DNA from: Halopseudomonas salina | Lineage (GTDB): Bacteria; Pseudomonadota; Gammaproteobacteria; Pseudomonadales; Pseudomonadaceae | DNA length: 64,000 nucleotides | NCBI RefSeq assembly: GCF_008641105.1 | Contig: NZ_VTTI01000007.1 | Span: 131,581-195,580 of the forward strand | Direction: 5' to 3' | Shown here: positions 18,719 through 29,000 of the stretch, one piece after another | How positions within the stretch are numbered: the stretch's first letter is position 1 | Layout: the number at the start of each line of letters is the position of its first letter | The notes under the pieces: generated by a model | The model's database searches: none | What the model was told of the DNA's origin: nothing | What the model saw: only the letters and a program-made list of their open reading frames with translations | Program-made: the position numbers and the translations under genes

Positions 18719-19116
18719 TGATCCGGCTGCTGCTCTGGCGCGGCCTGGCTTCTGTCTTTCTAGGCCTTGGCGCGCTGGGGGTGGTCCTGCCCGGCCTGCC
18801 CACGACACCCTTTCTGCTGGTTGCAGCCTGGGCAGGCTCCCGGGGCTGGCCTGCACTTGAGGCCAGAATGCTCGAGCATCCACGCTATGGCAGCATGATC
18901 CGCAACTGGCGCGAGCGCCGCGCGGTACCACGCCGGGCCAAATGGCTGGCCAGCGTGATGATGCTGGCCAGCGCAATCATGCTCTGGCTCGTACCTGTGC
19001 CGCTACTCTTGAGCGCGGGTGGCAATGCCATTTTGCTGAGCGTTGCATTCTGGCTCTGGTCGCGACCCGATACAGGCGACACCTCCGGTACGCAGTCAGT
19101 GACGCCCCCACCATAA
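18718..19116 (+). CDS. YbaN/DUF454 family inner-membrane protein
   Basis: 132 residues. LGLGALGVVLPGLPTTPFLLVAAWAGSR, quoted in part as GVVLPGLPTTPF, is the DUF454 signature; two to four membrane helices are followed by a hydrophilic tail. The ATG overlaps the dnr stop (TGATG), so they are coupled. DUF454 proteins are common beside haem and respiration genes but have no settled function. Confidence 0.87.
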   Translation: MIRLLLWRGLASVFLGLGALGVVLPGLPTTPFLLVAAWAGSRGWPALEARMLEHPRYGSMIRNWRERRAVPRRAKWLASVMMLASAIMLWLVPVPLLLSAGGNAILLSVAFWLWSRPDTGDTSGTQSVTPPP

Positions 19117-19222
19117 CCCGCCTTGCCTTTTTTCAGACAGGTTGCTCTCAATTGCCTCCCGACCAAGAGCGACCACGCTTTTGCCCGCTCCGCATTTTCA
19201 TGAGGTAAAAGGAACAGCTTGA

Positions 19223-19235
19223 GGTTATTTTTACC
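19223..19235. promoter_or_regulatory. NorR box 1 upstream of nirQ-norCB
   Basis: Perfect GGT-N7-ACC. Its centre is 92 bases upstream of the -24 element. Confidence 0.75.
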
Positions 19236-19241
19236 ATTGCC

Positions 19242-19254
19242 GGTACTAAAAACC
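19242..19254. promoter_or_regulatory. NorR box 2 upstream of nirQ-norCB
   Basis: Perfect GGT-N7-ACC, centre to centre 19 bases from box 1. Confidence 0.75.
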
Positions 19255-19266
19255 ATCCAAAAGCTT

Positions 19267-19279
19267 GGTTAATAACACC
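19267..19279. promoter_or_regulatory. NorR box 3 upstream of nirQ-norCB
   Basis: Perfect GGT-N7-ACC, 25 bases from box 2 and about 47 bases (centre) before the -24 element. An AT-rich stretch separates it from the promoter, suitable for DNA bending. Confidence 0.75.
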
Positions 19280-19319
19280 CTGTCGTTTTTTATTCGTTAA
19301 TATTCAATAACTTACAATA

Positions 19320-19335
19320 TGGCATCGACCTTGCA
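19320..19335 (+). promoter_or_regulatory. Sigma-54 promoter (-24/-12) of nirQ-norCB
   Basis: TGGCAT-N5-TTGCA with ten bases between GG and GC. Only one base departs from the strong consensus. The start site would be near 19346, 25 bases before the nirQ GTG. Confidence 0.78.
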
Positions 19336-19370
19336 GTGTATCTGGCACGCACACTGACAGAGATCCAACC

Positions 19371-20246
19371 GTGAACAATCTGACCTCCATCCCAGCGCCA
19401 CCCAGACGGGACGCAGGCAACGCCTACTACCGCCCCACCGGCAACGAAATCGATGTTTTCGAACACGCCGCCAGCCATCGGCTGCCCGTTCTGATCAAGG
19501 GCCCAACCGGCTGTGGCAAAACCCGGTTCGTGCAGCACATGGCCGACAAACTGGGTCGCAAGCTATACACCGTCGCCTGCCATGACGACCTGACAACCGC
19601 CGATCTGGTCGGCCGTCATCTGATCGGCAGCAATGGCACCTACTGGCAGGATGGCCCACTGACCCGCGCCGTGCGCGAGGGCGCCATCTGCTATCTGGAT
19701 GAAATAATCGAGGCGCGCAAGGACACCACTGTGGTCCTGCACCCGCTGGCCGATGACCGCCGCATTCTGCCACTGGATGCCACCGGCGAGTGCCTGGAGG
19801 CACACCCGGATTTCATGCTGGTAGTGTCCTATAACCCCGGCTATCGCAATCTGCTCAAGGGTCTCAAGCCGAGTACTCGCCAGCGCTTTGTCGCGATGAG
19901 CTTCGATTATCCGGATGCCGACGCCGAAGCCGACATTCTGATCAGCGAAAGCGGCATCGACGCTGATACGGCAGGCCGGCTGGTCCAGCTGTGCGGCTCA
20001 CTGCGGCACATGGGCTCCCATGATCTGGAAGAAGCCCCGTCCACCCGGCTACTGATCCATACCGCACGCATGATGCTCAGTGGGATGGACCCGATTACTG
20101 CCTGTACCGCCTGCCTGGCCGAGCCGCTCAGCGACGACCCGACCACCCAGGCGGCCATTCTCGATGTCGTCCGCGCGCACTTCGCCGAGACATCGAACAA
20201 GAACAACAATCACAACAATCCGGCGTTGCGCCGCTCCAGCATCTGA
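19371..20246 (+). CDS. nirQ: MoxR-type AAA+ ATPase NirQ/NorQ
   Basis: 291 residues, GTG start. Walker A is GPTGCGKTRFVQ (about 43) and Walker B is ICYLDEIIEAR. NirQ/NorQ works with the VWA protein NorD to insert the non-haem iron into NorB and mature NO reductase. It is the first gene of the nor operon, downstream of the sigma-54 promoter, with norC 45 bases behind it. Confidence 0.95.
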   Translation: MNNLTSIPAPPRRDAGNAYYRPTGNEIDVFEHAASHRLPVLIKGPTGCGKTRFVQHMADKLGRKLYTVACHDDLTTADLVGRHLIGSNGTYWQDGPLTRAVREGAICYLDEIIEARKDTTVVLHPLADDRRILPLDATGECLEAHPDFMLVVSYNPGYRNLLKGLKPSTRQRFVAMSFDYPDADAEADILISESGIDADTAGRLVQLCGSLRHMGSHDLEEAPSTRLLIHTARMMLSGMDPITACTACLAEPLSDDPTTQAAILDVVRAHFAETSNKNNNHNNPALRRSSI

Positions 20247-20291
20247 CGCTGACGGTAAAGCCGTTACTGCCTAATCAATGAGGATTCAATC

Positions 20292-20738
20292 ATGTCGGAA
20301 AGATTCACCAAGGGCATGGCCCGCAATATCTACTACGGCGGTGGCATGTTCTTCATGCTGCTATTTATTGGTCTCACCTTCGATACGGTAGTCGCAATTC
20401 CCGAGCGCGAGAACCGGGATCAACTGACTGCGGAGGTCGCCCATGGCAAGGAGCTCTGGGAGAAAAACAACTGTGTTGGCTGCCATTCGCTGCTGGGCGA
20501 AGGCGCTTACTTTGCTCCCGAGCTGGGTAATGTATTCCCGCGCCGCGGCGGCGATAACGAAGAGGCGTTTCATGCGTATTTCAGCGCCTGGATGGCCGCC
20601 CAACCGATTCCGGTAGAGGGCCGGCGCAAGATGCCGCAATTCAACCTGACAGCCGAAGAAACCCGCGCGCTGTCCCAGTTCCTGATCTGGACATCGCGGA
20701 TCGACACCAACGACTGGCCACCAAACAACGAAGGCTGA
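20292..20738 (+). CDS. norC: Nitric oxide reductase cytochrome c subunit
   Basis: 148 residues. One N-terminal membrane anchor (about 14-36) is followed by a periplasmic cytochrome c domain with CVGCH at 61-65 and a downstream Met in RRKMPQF as the likely sixth haem ligand. NorC passes electrons to NorB for 2 NO to N2O. Followed by norB 36 bases on. Confidence 0.98.
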   Translation: MSERFTKGMARNIYYGGGMFFMLLFIGLTFDTVVAIPERENRDQLTAEVAHGKELWEKNNCVGCHSLLGEGAYFAPELGNVFPRRGGDNEEAFHAYFSAWMAAQPIPVEGRRKMPQFNLTAEETRALSQFLIWTSRIDTNDWPPNNEG

Positions 20739-20744
20739 AGCTGA

Positions 20745-22187
<1,443 letters not shown>

Positions 22188-22202
22188 TCATGGCTATAAC
22201 CC

Positions 22203-22230
22203 GGTGCTGGCAGTATCCACTGCCAGCACC
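22203..22230 (+). other. Perfect 11-bp hairpin between norB and the Fe-S gene
   Basis: GGTGCTGGCAG and its exact complement are separated by six bases. No T-run follows, so it is more likely an mRNA-stabilising or processing hairpin that sets norCB levels apart from the downstream genes than a terminator. It covers a GTG at 22204, which argues against that codon as a start. Confidence 0.6.
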
Positions 22231-22266
22231 ACCTCGAACATCAAACTGGCTGGAGGCGAAGACACC

Positions 22267-23193
22267 ATGATGCTTGCAACGCTTCGCCGACTCAGTCGCA
22301 GCGCTTTTTTTATCCTCTTTCTATTGGCGCCTTTACTGGATCTGTTTCGTCTCGATCTGAGCAGGGGCCATTTTGTTTTTCTGACCATGGACTGGACCCT
22401 GGGGCTTGATCCCCAGAACAGCGCCCTGGATCCCGCGGCCATCACCCTGCACCTGCTGTTGCGCCTGGGCCTGCCCATTCTGCTGACCCTGGGAGTGCTG
22501 CTCTGGGTCGTCTGGCGCTGGGGCCGCATTTATTGTGGCTGGCTATGCCCGCACTTTTCGATGGTTGAGTGGATCGACGGCCTGATGGCCCGCTGGTTGG
22601 GCCGGCGCTCAGTCTGGGAAAAGCCCTCTGCCCCCCGGCAGGCCGGCGCGCGGATGGTCATGAGCCTGGTGGTGCTGGGCGGATCCGCTTTGTGGGCCGT
22701 CACGCTGCTCAGCTACCTGGTACCGCCAATACCCTTGTGGACGGGGCTGTTGAGTCTGAACCTGCCGACCTGGCACTGGTTTTTCATCGGTATCGGTACG
22801 GCTTTGTTCTGTATCGAGTTTGCCTTGGCGCGGCATTTTTTCTGCAAATACGGCTGCGCCGTAGGCATCTTTCAGAGCCTGATCTGGGCGGTGAACCGCC
22901 GCGCCATGGTGATCGGTTTCAAACGCGAACGGGCGCGTGACTGCCGCGACTGCAATGCCTGCGACAGAGCCTGCCCGATGCGGCTGCCACCGCGCGGCAT
23001 GAAGCGCCACAAGATTACCTGCACCCAATGCGGCGTCTGTGTACAGACCTGCCAGCAGGTTCAGGCAAACAACCCCGAAGGTGCCCTGTTGCACTGGGTC
23101 AGCGGTGAGGACGCCGTGAAGATGGACAAGCAACCGGGTAGCCAGATCCCGGTTCAGGATCCCGTTCGCATCCCCGTTCTGGAAAAGGACTAG
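22267..23193 (+). CDS. NapH/NosR/CcoG-like membrane iron-sulfur protein
   Basis: 308 residues from the ATG at 22267, nine bases after GGAGG. Four or five membrane helices, CGWLCP and CKYGCA pairs, and two ferredoxin-type 4Fe-4S motifs (CRDCNACDRACP and CTQCGVCVQTC) place it with NapH, NosR and CcoG. These proteins move electrons from quinol or load metals during cytochrome assembly. Position between norB and norD suggests a part in NO reductase maturation or electron supply; this is inference. Confidence 0.88.
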   Translation: MMLATLRRLSRSAFFILFLLAPLLDLFRLDLSRGHFVFLTMDWTLGLDPQNSALDPAAITLHLLLRLGLPILLTLGVLLWVVWRWGRIYCGWLCPHFSMVEWIDGLMARWLGRRSVWEKPSAPRQAGARMVMSLVVLGGSALWAVTLLSYLVPPIPLWTGLLSLNLPTWHWFFIGIGTALFCIEFALARHFFCKYGCAVGIFQSLIWAVNRRAMVIGFKRERARDCRDCNACDRACPMRLPPRGMKRHKITCTQCGVCVQTCQQVQANNPEGALLHWVSGEDAVKMDKQPGSQIPVQDPVRIPVLEKD

Positions 23194-23197
23194 TACG

Positions 23198-25036
23198 ATG
23201 GAAGAATATGTCGGTATGCGCTGGCACAATCTGATCAACCGATTGGCCCGCACCAGCTACCCCGAAGCTCTGGTTCGCCTGGAGGATGAGGGCCCGCGGC
23301 TGGCCATGGTTTTCCGTGCCCTGGGTGGCGATCCCGGCCTGGTGATCAAGGCGGCAACAGAGCGCGCCCTGAAGCCACCCCGTCACTGGCTGGAAAAGAT
23401 CGCCGGCACAGGGCGGCAATACGCCATGGCCTGGCGTGACGAGGACAGTGTAAGGCTGCCGCCAGTCATTCAGGCCTACCCCGAAAGGGACCTGAACCGA
23501 GATCTGTATCTCTGGCTGACCGCACTGGCCAGCCAGGCGAGCCAACCCGGGGAGAACGACTGGCTGGCGTGGAATCAGCGCCAGGTACTGGAAACACTGG
23601 AGCGCTTTCCCGGCCTGACCGGGCTATACCAGCGTCTGGCCTGGCGGCTGGTGACTGTACGTGCACCGCTGGATACGCTCACTGGTGCCCAGCGGCGTCG
23701 GGAGCACTGCCTGCGCAACGCGATTCTCGAGCCGGGAAGCCAACAGAGCCTGCCCTACGCCGATGGCGACAGCCTGCCCGTGCCACTGTGGCTTTATCCA
23801 TCACTGCACACCAACCCGGCCGCCGTCTCGCGTGAGGATAGTGACAGCGATACCAGCAACGGCGGGCTCAAGCCAAAAGAGGGCAAGGGCCGCAAACGCG
23901 CCGAATTCATCGATGACGTGGATGGCAAGGACGGGCTGATCGTATTTCGGCTGGAAAGCCTGTTCTCCTGGTCGGAATTTGTACCAGTCGACCGCACCGT
24001 CGATGACAGCGAAGACGACGATGCCGATCGCGTGGCTGAAGACCTCGACCACCTCAGCCTGTCCCGCCACGGTGATGCCGGTGCATCGCGACTGAAACTG
24101 GATCTGGATCTACCCAGCGCAGCGGAGGATGACATCCCCCTGGGCGAGGGCACCCTGCTGCCCGAGTGGGACTGGCGCAAACAGCAACTGATACCGCGGC
24201 ACTGTCGGGTGATACCGATGCTACCCAAGGATGCCGCGCCCTGCCCCCTGCCCGACCGGCTGCAGGCGATGGGCCGCCAGCTGCGCCGACGTTTTGAAGT
24301 GTTGCGCCCGCAGAAGGCCTGGAACAAGCGCCAGCCCAGCGGTTCGGCACTGGACCTGGACGCCTGCATCGACTTTGCCACCGCCCGACAACGTGGGGCG
24401 GCCAGCGCACAACCGGCCCTGTGGCGCCAGCAGGCGGTGCAACATCGCGACCTGGCCTGCCTGATCCTCGCGGATCTGTCCTTGTCCACCGAAGCCTATG
24501 CCGACAACGAACATCAGGTGATCGATGTGGTGCGCGACAGCATGCATTTACTGGGTGAGGCACTGGACGCCGGCAACGACGCCTTTGCTATGTATGGGTT
24601 TTCTTCCAAACGGCGTGATCAGGTGCGCTTCAGCGTGATCAAGAATTTTGCCGAATCCTGGGGTGAGCCGGTGCACGGACGCATCCAGGCATTGCGACCG
24701 GGATATTACACCCGCATGGGCGCGGCGATACGTCAGGCCACCGAGATCCTCAAGGAGCAGCCTGCCGAGCAGCGGCTGCTGTTGCTTCTGACCGATGGCA
24801 AGCCCAACGACCTTGACCTGTACGAGGGGCGTTACGGCATGGAAGACACCCGCCAGGCGCTTCTGGAGGCACGCAAGGCTGGCCTGGAGCCGTTCTGCGT
24901 GACTATCGACCAGCAGGCAGCCGATTATCTGCCGTATCTGTTCGGGCCACAGCGTTTTCACCTGCTGCACAACGCCGCCGAGTTGCCCTCCCTGCTACCC
25001 CGCCTGTACCTGACCCTGACCGGGAGGACCCCGTGA
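23198..25036 (+). CDS. norD: NO reductase activation protein NorD (VWA domain)
   Basis: 612 residues. The C-terminal von Willebrand A domain has the metal-ion site DLSLST and LLLLTDGKPNDLDLY; the N-terminal two-thirds is helical and charged, with an acidic stretch around 260-280 (DDSEDDDADR). NorD partners with the NirQ/NorQ ATPase to activate NorCB. The gene starts five bases after the Fe-S gene and its TGA overlaps the GTG of norE. Confidence 0.95.
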   Translation: MEEYVGMRWHNLINRLARTSYPEALVRLEDEGPRLAMVFRALGGDPGLVIKAATERALKPPRHWLEKIAGTGRQYAMAWRDEDSVRLPPVIQAYPERDLNRDLYLWLTALASQASQPGENDWLAWNQRQVLETLERFPGLTGLYQRLAWRLVTVRAPLDTLTGAQRRREHCLRNAILEPGSQQSLPYADGDSLPVPLWLYPSLHTNPAAVSREDSDSDTSNGGLKPKEGKGRKRAEFIDDVDGKDGLIVFRLESLFSWSEFVPVDRTVDDSEDDDADRVAEDLDHLSLSRHGDAGASRLKLDLDLPSAAEDDIPLGEGTLLPEWDWRKQQLIPRHCRVIPMLPKDAAPCPLPDRLQAMGRQLRRRFEVLRPQKAWNKRQPSGSALDLDACIDFATARQRGAASAQPALWRQQAVQHRDLACLILADLSLSTEAYADNEHQVIDVVRDSMHLLGEALDAGNDAFAMYGFSSKRRDQVRFSVIKNFAESWGEPVHGRIQALRPGYYTRMGAAIRQATEILKEQPAEQRLLLLLTDGKPNDLDLYEGRYGMEDTRQALLEARKAGLEPFCVTIDQQAADYLPYLFGPQRFHLLHNAAELPSLLPRLYLTLTGRTP

Positions 25037-25638
25037 CAGCAATGCAGTGCCTGCCGGTTATTGCTCCGGTCACCCGGAGACGCGAGCTACCAGGTGATCT
25101 GGCCATGTGGTGTTTCATATTGGCCGAGCTGGCGGTGTTCGCGCTGCTGCTGGGCTCCATGGCCTACGTGCGCGGCAGATGGCCGGAGATGTTCAGTGCG
25201 GGCGTCGCCACCTTGCACCCGGTGGCAGGGCTGATCAACACCCTGGCGCTGCTGACCGGGAGTTACTGGGTGGCACTGGGCGTCGCGGCTATGCGCCGCG
25301 GCAGATCAACCAGCGTGGTGTGGTGGTTTCGCGCAGGAGCGGCGAGCGGCCTGCTCTATCTGATCATCAAGCTGCTGGAATACCAGCAGATGTTCAGCGC
25401 CGGTTACACGCTGCGCACCAATACCTTCTACTTTTTCTACTTCTTCACCACCTTCTTCCATTTAATGCATGTGGTGCTGGGGATGCTAATCCTGCTGGTG
25501 GTGGCAAGCCGCTTCCGGCGGGGCGTATATGACTCGCACCAGACGCGGCAAATGGCCGCAGAGTCCGCAGCCAGCTACTGGCATATGGTTGATCTGGTGT
25601 GGCTGATGCTCTTTCCACTGCTTTATGTGCTGCCCTGA
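25033..25638 (+). CDS. norE: Cytochrome-c-oxidase subunit III-like protein NorE
   Basis: 201 residues, GTG start overlapping the norD stop by four bases. Five helices of the CoxIII fold, with LPGDLAMWCFILAEL, FFTTFFHLMHVVLG and YWHMVDLVWL at the usual places. NorE is dispensable in some denitrifiers but raises NO reductase activity. Confidence 0.93.
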   Translation: MTAMQCLPVIAPVTRRRELPGDLAMWCFILAELAVFALLLGSMAYVRGRWPEMFSAGVATLHPVAGLINTLALLTGSYWVALGVAAMRRGRSTSVVWWFRAGAASGLLYLIIKLLEYQQMFSAGYTLRTNTFYFFYFFTTFFHLMHVVLGMLILLVVASRFRRGVYDSHQTRQMAAESAASYWHMVDLVWLMLFPLLYVLP

Positions 25639-25645
25639 GGTGAGC

Positions 25646-25900
25646 ATGACCTACCGATTGACGTTGACCTGGCTTGGTCTTCTGGCTCTTACATTGATCG
25701 GCTGGTGGCTGGGGCACCAACCAGCCACCAACGAGGTCCAACCAGCATGGCTGCTGTGGGCTGTCCTGCTGTTGAGCGCCATCAAGGGACAGTGGGTCAT
25801 TGACCAGTTCATGGGGATGAAAACCGCACCTCTGGTGTTTCGTCTGGCGGTCAGTGGATGGCTGTTAGTCGTCCTCTGCGCGATAGCGTTGTTTCTGTGA
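25646..25900 (+). CDS. norF: Small membrane protein NorF (COX IV-like)
   Basis: 84 residues from the ATG at 25646, with GAGGTGAGC in front; a frame seven codons longer overlaps norE. Three hydrophobic helices, the middle one with AIKGQWVIDQFMG, resemble prokaryotic cytochrome-oxidase subunit IV and NorF. It lies directly behind norE, as in other nor operons. Confidence 0.82.
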   Translation: MTYRLTLTWLGLLALTLIGWWLGHQPATNEVQPAWLLWAVLLLSAIKGQWVIDQFMGMKTAPLVFRLAVSGWLLVVLCAIALFL

Positions 25901-26027
25901 TCAACCCTGCGGTAATGTCTGGTTATACAAGGAGGTGCAATGGAGAAACTTTAGCCTTTGCAAATTCACAATTGATGGTATTACTGGTTGTGAAAACACC
26001 CAATAAAGAAATGATGAGGAAATTAAG

Positions 26028-26342
26028 ATGTTGAAAATTCTGTTTGCTTCTACCGTACTGGCTCTTGGCATCAGCGGTGTAGCCCAGGCTGCTGGCGACG
26101 CTGCTGCTGGCAAAGGCAAATCTGCAGTCTGCTCCGCATGCCATGGCGCCGACGGCATTGCCTTGGTACCGATCTATCCTAACCTGAAGGGACAAAATGA
26201 GGCCTACCTTGAGGGCTCGTTGAAAGCCTACCGCGAAGGCCAGCGGGCGGGTGGTAACGCCGCCATCATGAGCCCGATGGCCAAGAACCTGAGCGACCAG
26301 GACATCGCCGACCTGGCTGCCTACTACGCCTCACTCAAGTAA
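26028..26342 (+). CDS. Small periplasmic c-type cytochrome
   Basis: 104 residues with a signal peptide (cleaved after VAQA) and one CSACH haem site at about 35-39. Met in [10 protein letters not shown] is the likely sixth ligand. It resembles cytochrome c5/c553-type monohaem carriers. Position just downstream of norF and before a strong terminator suggests it is an electron donor for NorCB or another reductase. It has its own 127-base leader, so independent transcription is possible. Confidence 0.9.
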   Translation: MLKILFASTVLALGISGVAQAAGDAAAGKGKSAVCSACHGADGIALVPIYPNLKGQNEAYLEGSLKAYREGQRAGGNAAIMSPMAKNLSDQDIADLAAYYASLK

Positions 26343-26361
26343 ACCGGGTCAAACCGACTTG

Positions 26362-26398
26362 AAAACGCCCCTTGTCGCTCTGCGATAAGGGGCGTTTT
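26362..26398. terminator. Bidirectional intrinsic terminator between cytochrome c and moaA
   Basis: AAAACGCCCCTT and AAGGGGCGTTTT form a perfect 12-bp stem with A and T runs on both sides, between two convergent genes. It should end the nor/cytochrome transcript and the nar-moaA transcript. Confidence 0.92.
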
Positions 26399-26399
26399 A

Positions 26400-27395
26400 C
26401 TATCCCCCTGTCGCGTTCATGAAACGGACAATCTGAACATCTCCATCAGCCGTAAAGTCATGGTGGGCTGGCTTGCCCTGCAGCGCCTTGCGCAATGCAT
26501 TTCGTAACGGTTCATCAGTTGTGGGGTGGCGGCGCACCAGTGCGCGCATGTCGATCGAATTTTCCTGTCCCAGGCAAAGTAAAAGTCGCCCCTCGGCGGT
26601 CATGCGCACCCGGTTACAGCTTGCACAGAAGTTATGCGAGTGCGGGGAAATAAACCCGATACGACTTTCCCCATATCCCTCCACCCGCACGTATCGCGCT
26701 GGCCCACCGGAGTTCTCGGCACTGTCCAGCAGCTGGTAGCGCTGACTGATAATCCCACGCACCTCGTCACTGGAGCAGAATGACTCGCCCCGGGACCGAC
26801 CCACATTGCCCAGGGGCATTTCCTCGATAAAGGTGATATCCAGATCGCGTGCCAGCGCATAGTCCACCAACGCTGGCACCTCATCTGCATTACGCCCCTT
26901 CATCACCACCACATTGAGCTTGATGCGCTTGAACCCGGCATCCCGCGCGGCATCAATGCCGTCAAGCACCTGTTGCAATTCACCCGTGCGGGTAATGGCG
27001 CGGAATTTCTCCGGGTCCAGACTGTCCAGGCTGATGTTCAGTCGCTTGACGCCGGCGTCCGCCAGCGGCTGCGCCAGCTTCACCAGTTGCGAACCGTTGG
27101 TGGTCATCACCAGCTCGCGCAGGCCAGGCAATGCGCTGATACCGGCACACAGCTCAACAATACCGCGCCGCACCAGGGGCTCACCGCCGGTGAGGCGGAT
27201 CTTCTTTACTCCCTGGGCAACAAAGAGCGCGGCAAGCCGCTGGATTTCCTCCAGGGTAAGCACCTGTTGCCGAGGCAGAAAGGTCATGTCCTCAGCCATG
27301 CAATAGACACACCGAAAGTCGCAGCGATCGGTCACCGACATGCGCAGGTAATCGATGCGTCGACCCAGTCCATCCATCAATTGTGTGTCGGCCAT
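26400..27395 (-). CDS. moaA: GTP 3',8-cyclase (molybdenum cofactor step 1)
   Basis: 331 residues from the ATG at 27395, which has AGGGGAAG upstream; a longer frame runs back into the ppiC gene. The radical-SAM motif is CDFRCVYC and a C-terminal cluster [18 protein letters not shown] binds the second 4Fe-4S. MoaA starts cofactor synthesis from GTP. It is the last gene of the nar operon, supplying cofactor for NarG, the arrangement known from P. aeruginosa. Confidence 0.96.
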   Translation of the reverse strand: MADTQLMDGLGRRIDYLRMSVTDRCDFRCVYCMAEDMTFLPRQQVLTLEEIQRLAALFVAQGVKKIRLTGGEPLVRRGIVELCAGISALPGLRELVMTTNGSQLVKLAQPLADAGVKRLNISLDSLDPEKFRAITRTGELQQVLDGIDAARDAGFKRIKLNVVVMKGRNADEVPALVDYALARDLDITFIEEMPLGNVGRSRGESFCSSDEVRGIISQRYQLLDSAENSGGPARYVRVEGYGESRIGFISPHSHNFCASCNRVRMTAEGRLLLCLGQENSIDMRALVRRHPTTDEPLRNALRKALQGKPAHHDFTADGDVQIVRFMNATGG

Positions 27396-27405
27396 GACTC
27401 TTCCC

Positions 27406-28224
27406 CTATTGCAGCAGTGGTGAAGCAGCTCCGCGCATGACGATGCCTTCGATACCTGCCTCACCTATCAACATTTCGATGTACTGTACCACGGCTTTTT
27501 GCCAGACTCTTTCGCCCAGCTCGCCCTCGATGCTGTCTCTGACCAGCTCGAAGGGCAGTTGCTTCCCGTCGATTCGCTGATCAACCAGAACGATATGAAA
27601 GCCATAACGCGACTCCAGCGGTTGGTTCGCAAGACCCTCATCCAGGCGCAGCAATTGGCGTTCGAACTCGGCAACTGTCTGCCCGGAACTGAGCTGACCC
27701 AGGGCGCCGCCCTGTTGCCTGGACGGGCAGTCGGAATACTCCGTGGCCAGCGCGGCGAAACGCGCAGTATTGTCCTGTAACTGGCCGATAAGGGCCACTG
27801 CCTGCTCACGGGTGCGGCTGCGCCCAGCTACATCGTCCGGAGCGACCGCGAGCAGAATATGCCTGGCGGCAACCAACGGCGCCGAACTGAAACGCTCCAG
27901 GTTGGACTGGTAGAACTGCTCCAGGGCCTGCTCGTCTATCGCCGGCACCTGGACCTCCCGCTCCAGCAAGCCGCGAATGAGTGCCTCCTCATCGGTCTCA
28001 TCAGCCTGCTTCAAGACTTCAACCCCCAGGAATGCCGCGCGCTGCTCAAGCAGCTCACGGATAACCAGGGCCTGGGCGGCCATAAATACCGCCTCCTCCC
28101 GTGTATCGGCCGGGTGATATTGCATTTCCAGGGCAATATCCTGCGGATCGAGCGGTACTCCATTGATGCTCACCCGCGGCCATTCCTGCCGGGTACTGCT
28201 GGCAATGATGCTGTCGGCGTTCAT
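27406..28224 (-). CDS. PpiC-type (parvulin) peptidyl-prolyl isomerase of the nar operon
   Basis: 272 residues with no signal peptide. The parvulin domain spans about 120-225, with [26 protein letters not shown] and [14 protein letters not shown]. An N-terminal helical part resembles NifM-type chaperones. The ATG overlaps the narI stop by four bases. P. aeruginosa has the same gene between narI and moaA; a role in folding cytoplasmic NarGH is likely but not proven. Confidence 0.92.
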   Translation of the reverse strand: MNADSIIASSTRQEWPRVSINGVPLDPQDIALEMQYHPADTREEAVFMAAQALVIRELLEQRAAFLGVEVLKQADETDEEALIRGLLEREVQVPAIDEQALEQFYQSNLERFSSAPLVAARHILLAVAPDDVAGRSRTREQAVALIGQLQDNTARFAALATEYSDCPSRQQGGALGQLSSGQTVAEFERQLLRLDEGLANQPLESRYGFHIVLVDQRIDGKQLPFELVRDSIEGELGERVWQKAVVQYIEMLIGEAGIEGIVMRGAASPLLQ

Positions 28225-28991
28225 GGTTGCCCCTTGTGCGCTGCAGCGGGCTGTTTGGCCGGTGAAGCACCGGCGCGCGCCGGACGAACCGGCCTGGGAC
28301 GCTCAGGGGCAGATGCCTTGAGCCTTACAATCTGATAGCGCCGCCCCAGATACCACACAGGCGCACTGATGATATGAACCAGACGGGTGAAGGGGAAGAG
28401 TACAAACAGCGTCAAACCAAGAAACACATGCAACTTGTAAACCAGCCCGACAGGCTCGATGGCGGCGGCACCCAACAGCGGCTGAAGGGTTACTGTGTAC
28501 TGTGCCCAGTTCGCCAGCATGACCATTACTGAACCATCCAGATGTTGCACGGAGAAGAAGATGGTGAGCAGGCCAAGCAGCAACTGCGCCAGCAGGACCC
28601 AGAGAATCATGATGTCGGAGAAGCTGGATTGGGCTCTGACCCGCGGATTGGTCATGCGTCGGTGAATCAACATCACCAGACCAATGAGACAAAGAATCCC
28701 AAAGAAGCCGCCTGAGACGACCGCCAGAATCTGCTTGCCCGACGTACTGATCACATGGTGATAGATAACCTCGGGGATCAACAGGCCAACAAAATGCCCA
28801 GCAAAGATGAACAGGATGCCAATGTGAAACAGGTTGCTGGCAAGTCGCAGGCCCTTGTTATCCATCAGCTGGCTGGAGTGCGCCTTCCAGGTGTACTGGG
28901 ACAGATCAAATCGCGCCCAGCTACCGATGATGAAGACCGCCAGAGCAACGTAGGGATAGACCCCATACAACAGAAAATTGAAGTTTGACAT
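28221..28991 (-). CDS. narI: Respiratory nitrate reductase gamma subunit (cytochrome b)
   Basis: 256 residues with five membrane helices; histidines in NLFHIGILFIFAGHF and YKLHVFLGLTLFVLFPFTRLVH, given in part here as KLHVFLG and TRLVHIIS, are the haem b ligands. NarI oxidises quinol and passes electrons to NarH. The last about 25 residues form a Pro/Ala/Arg-rich tail (RPVRPARAGAS) longer than in E. coli NarI. Confidence 0.97.
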   Translation of the reverse strand: MSNFNFLLYGVYPYVALAVFIIGSWARFDLSQYTWKAHSSQLMDNKGLRLASNLFHIGILFIFAGHFVGLLIPEVIYHHVISTSGKQILAVVSGGFFGILCLIGLVMLIHRRMTNPRVRAQSSFSDIMILWVLLAQLLLGLLTIFFSVQHLDGSVMVMLANWAQYTVTLQPLLGAAAIEPVGLVYKLHVFLGLTLFVLFPFTRLVHIISAPVWYLGRRYQIVRLKASAPERPRPVRPARAGASPAKQPAAAHKGQP

Positions 28992-29000
28992 GTCTGCCTC

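Noticed and set aside
22204..22266. GTG at 22204 as the start of the NapH-like protein
   Set aside because: It lies in the perfect hairpin stem and lacks a ribosome-binding site; ATG 22267 has GGAGG.
25973..26000. TTGAT half-site before the small cytochrome c gene
   Set aside because: The second half reads TTACT, so no dyad is present.
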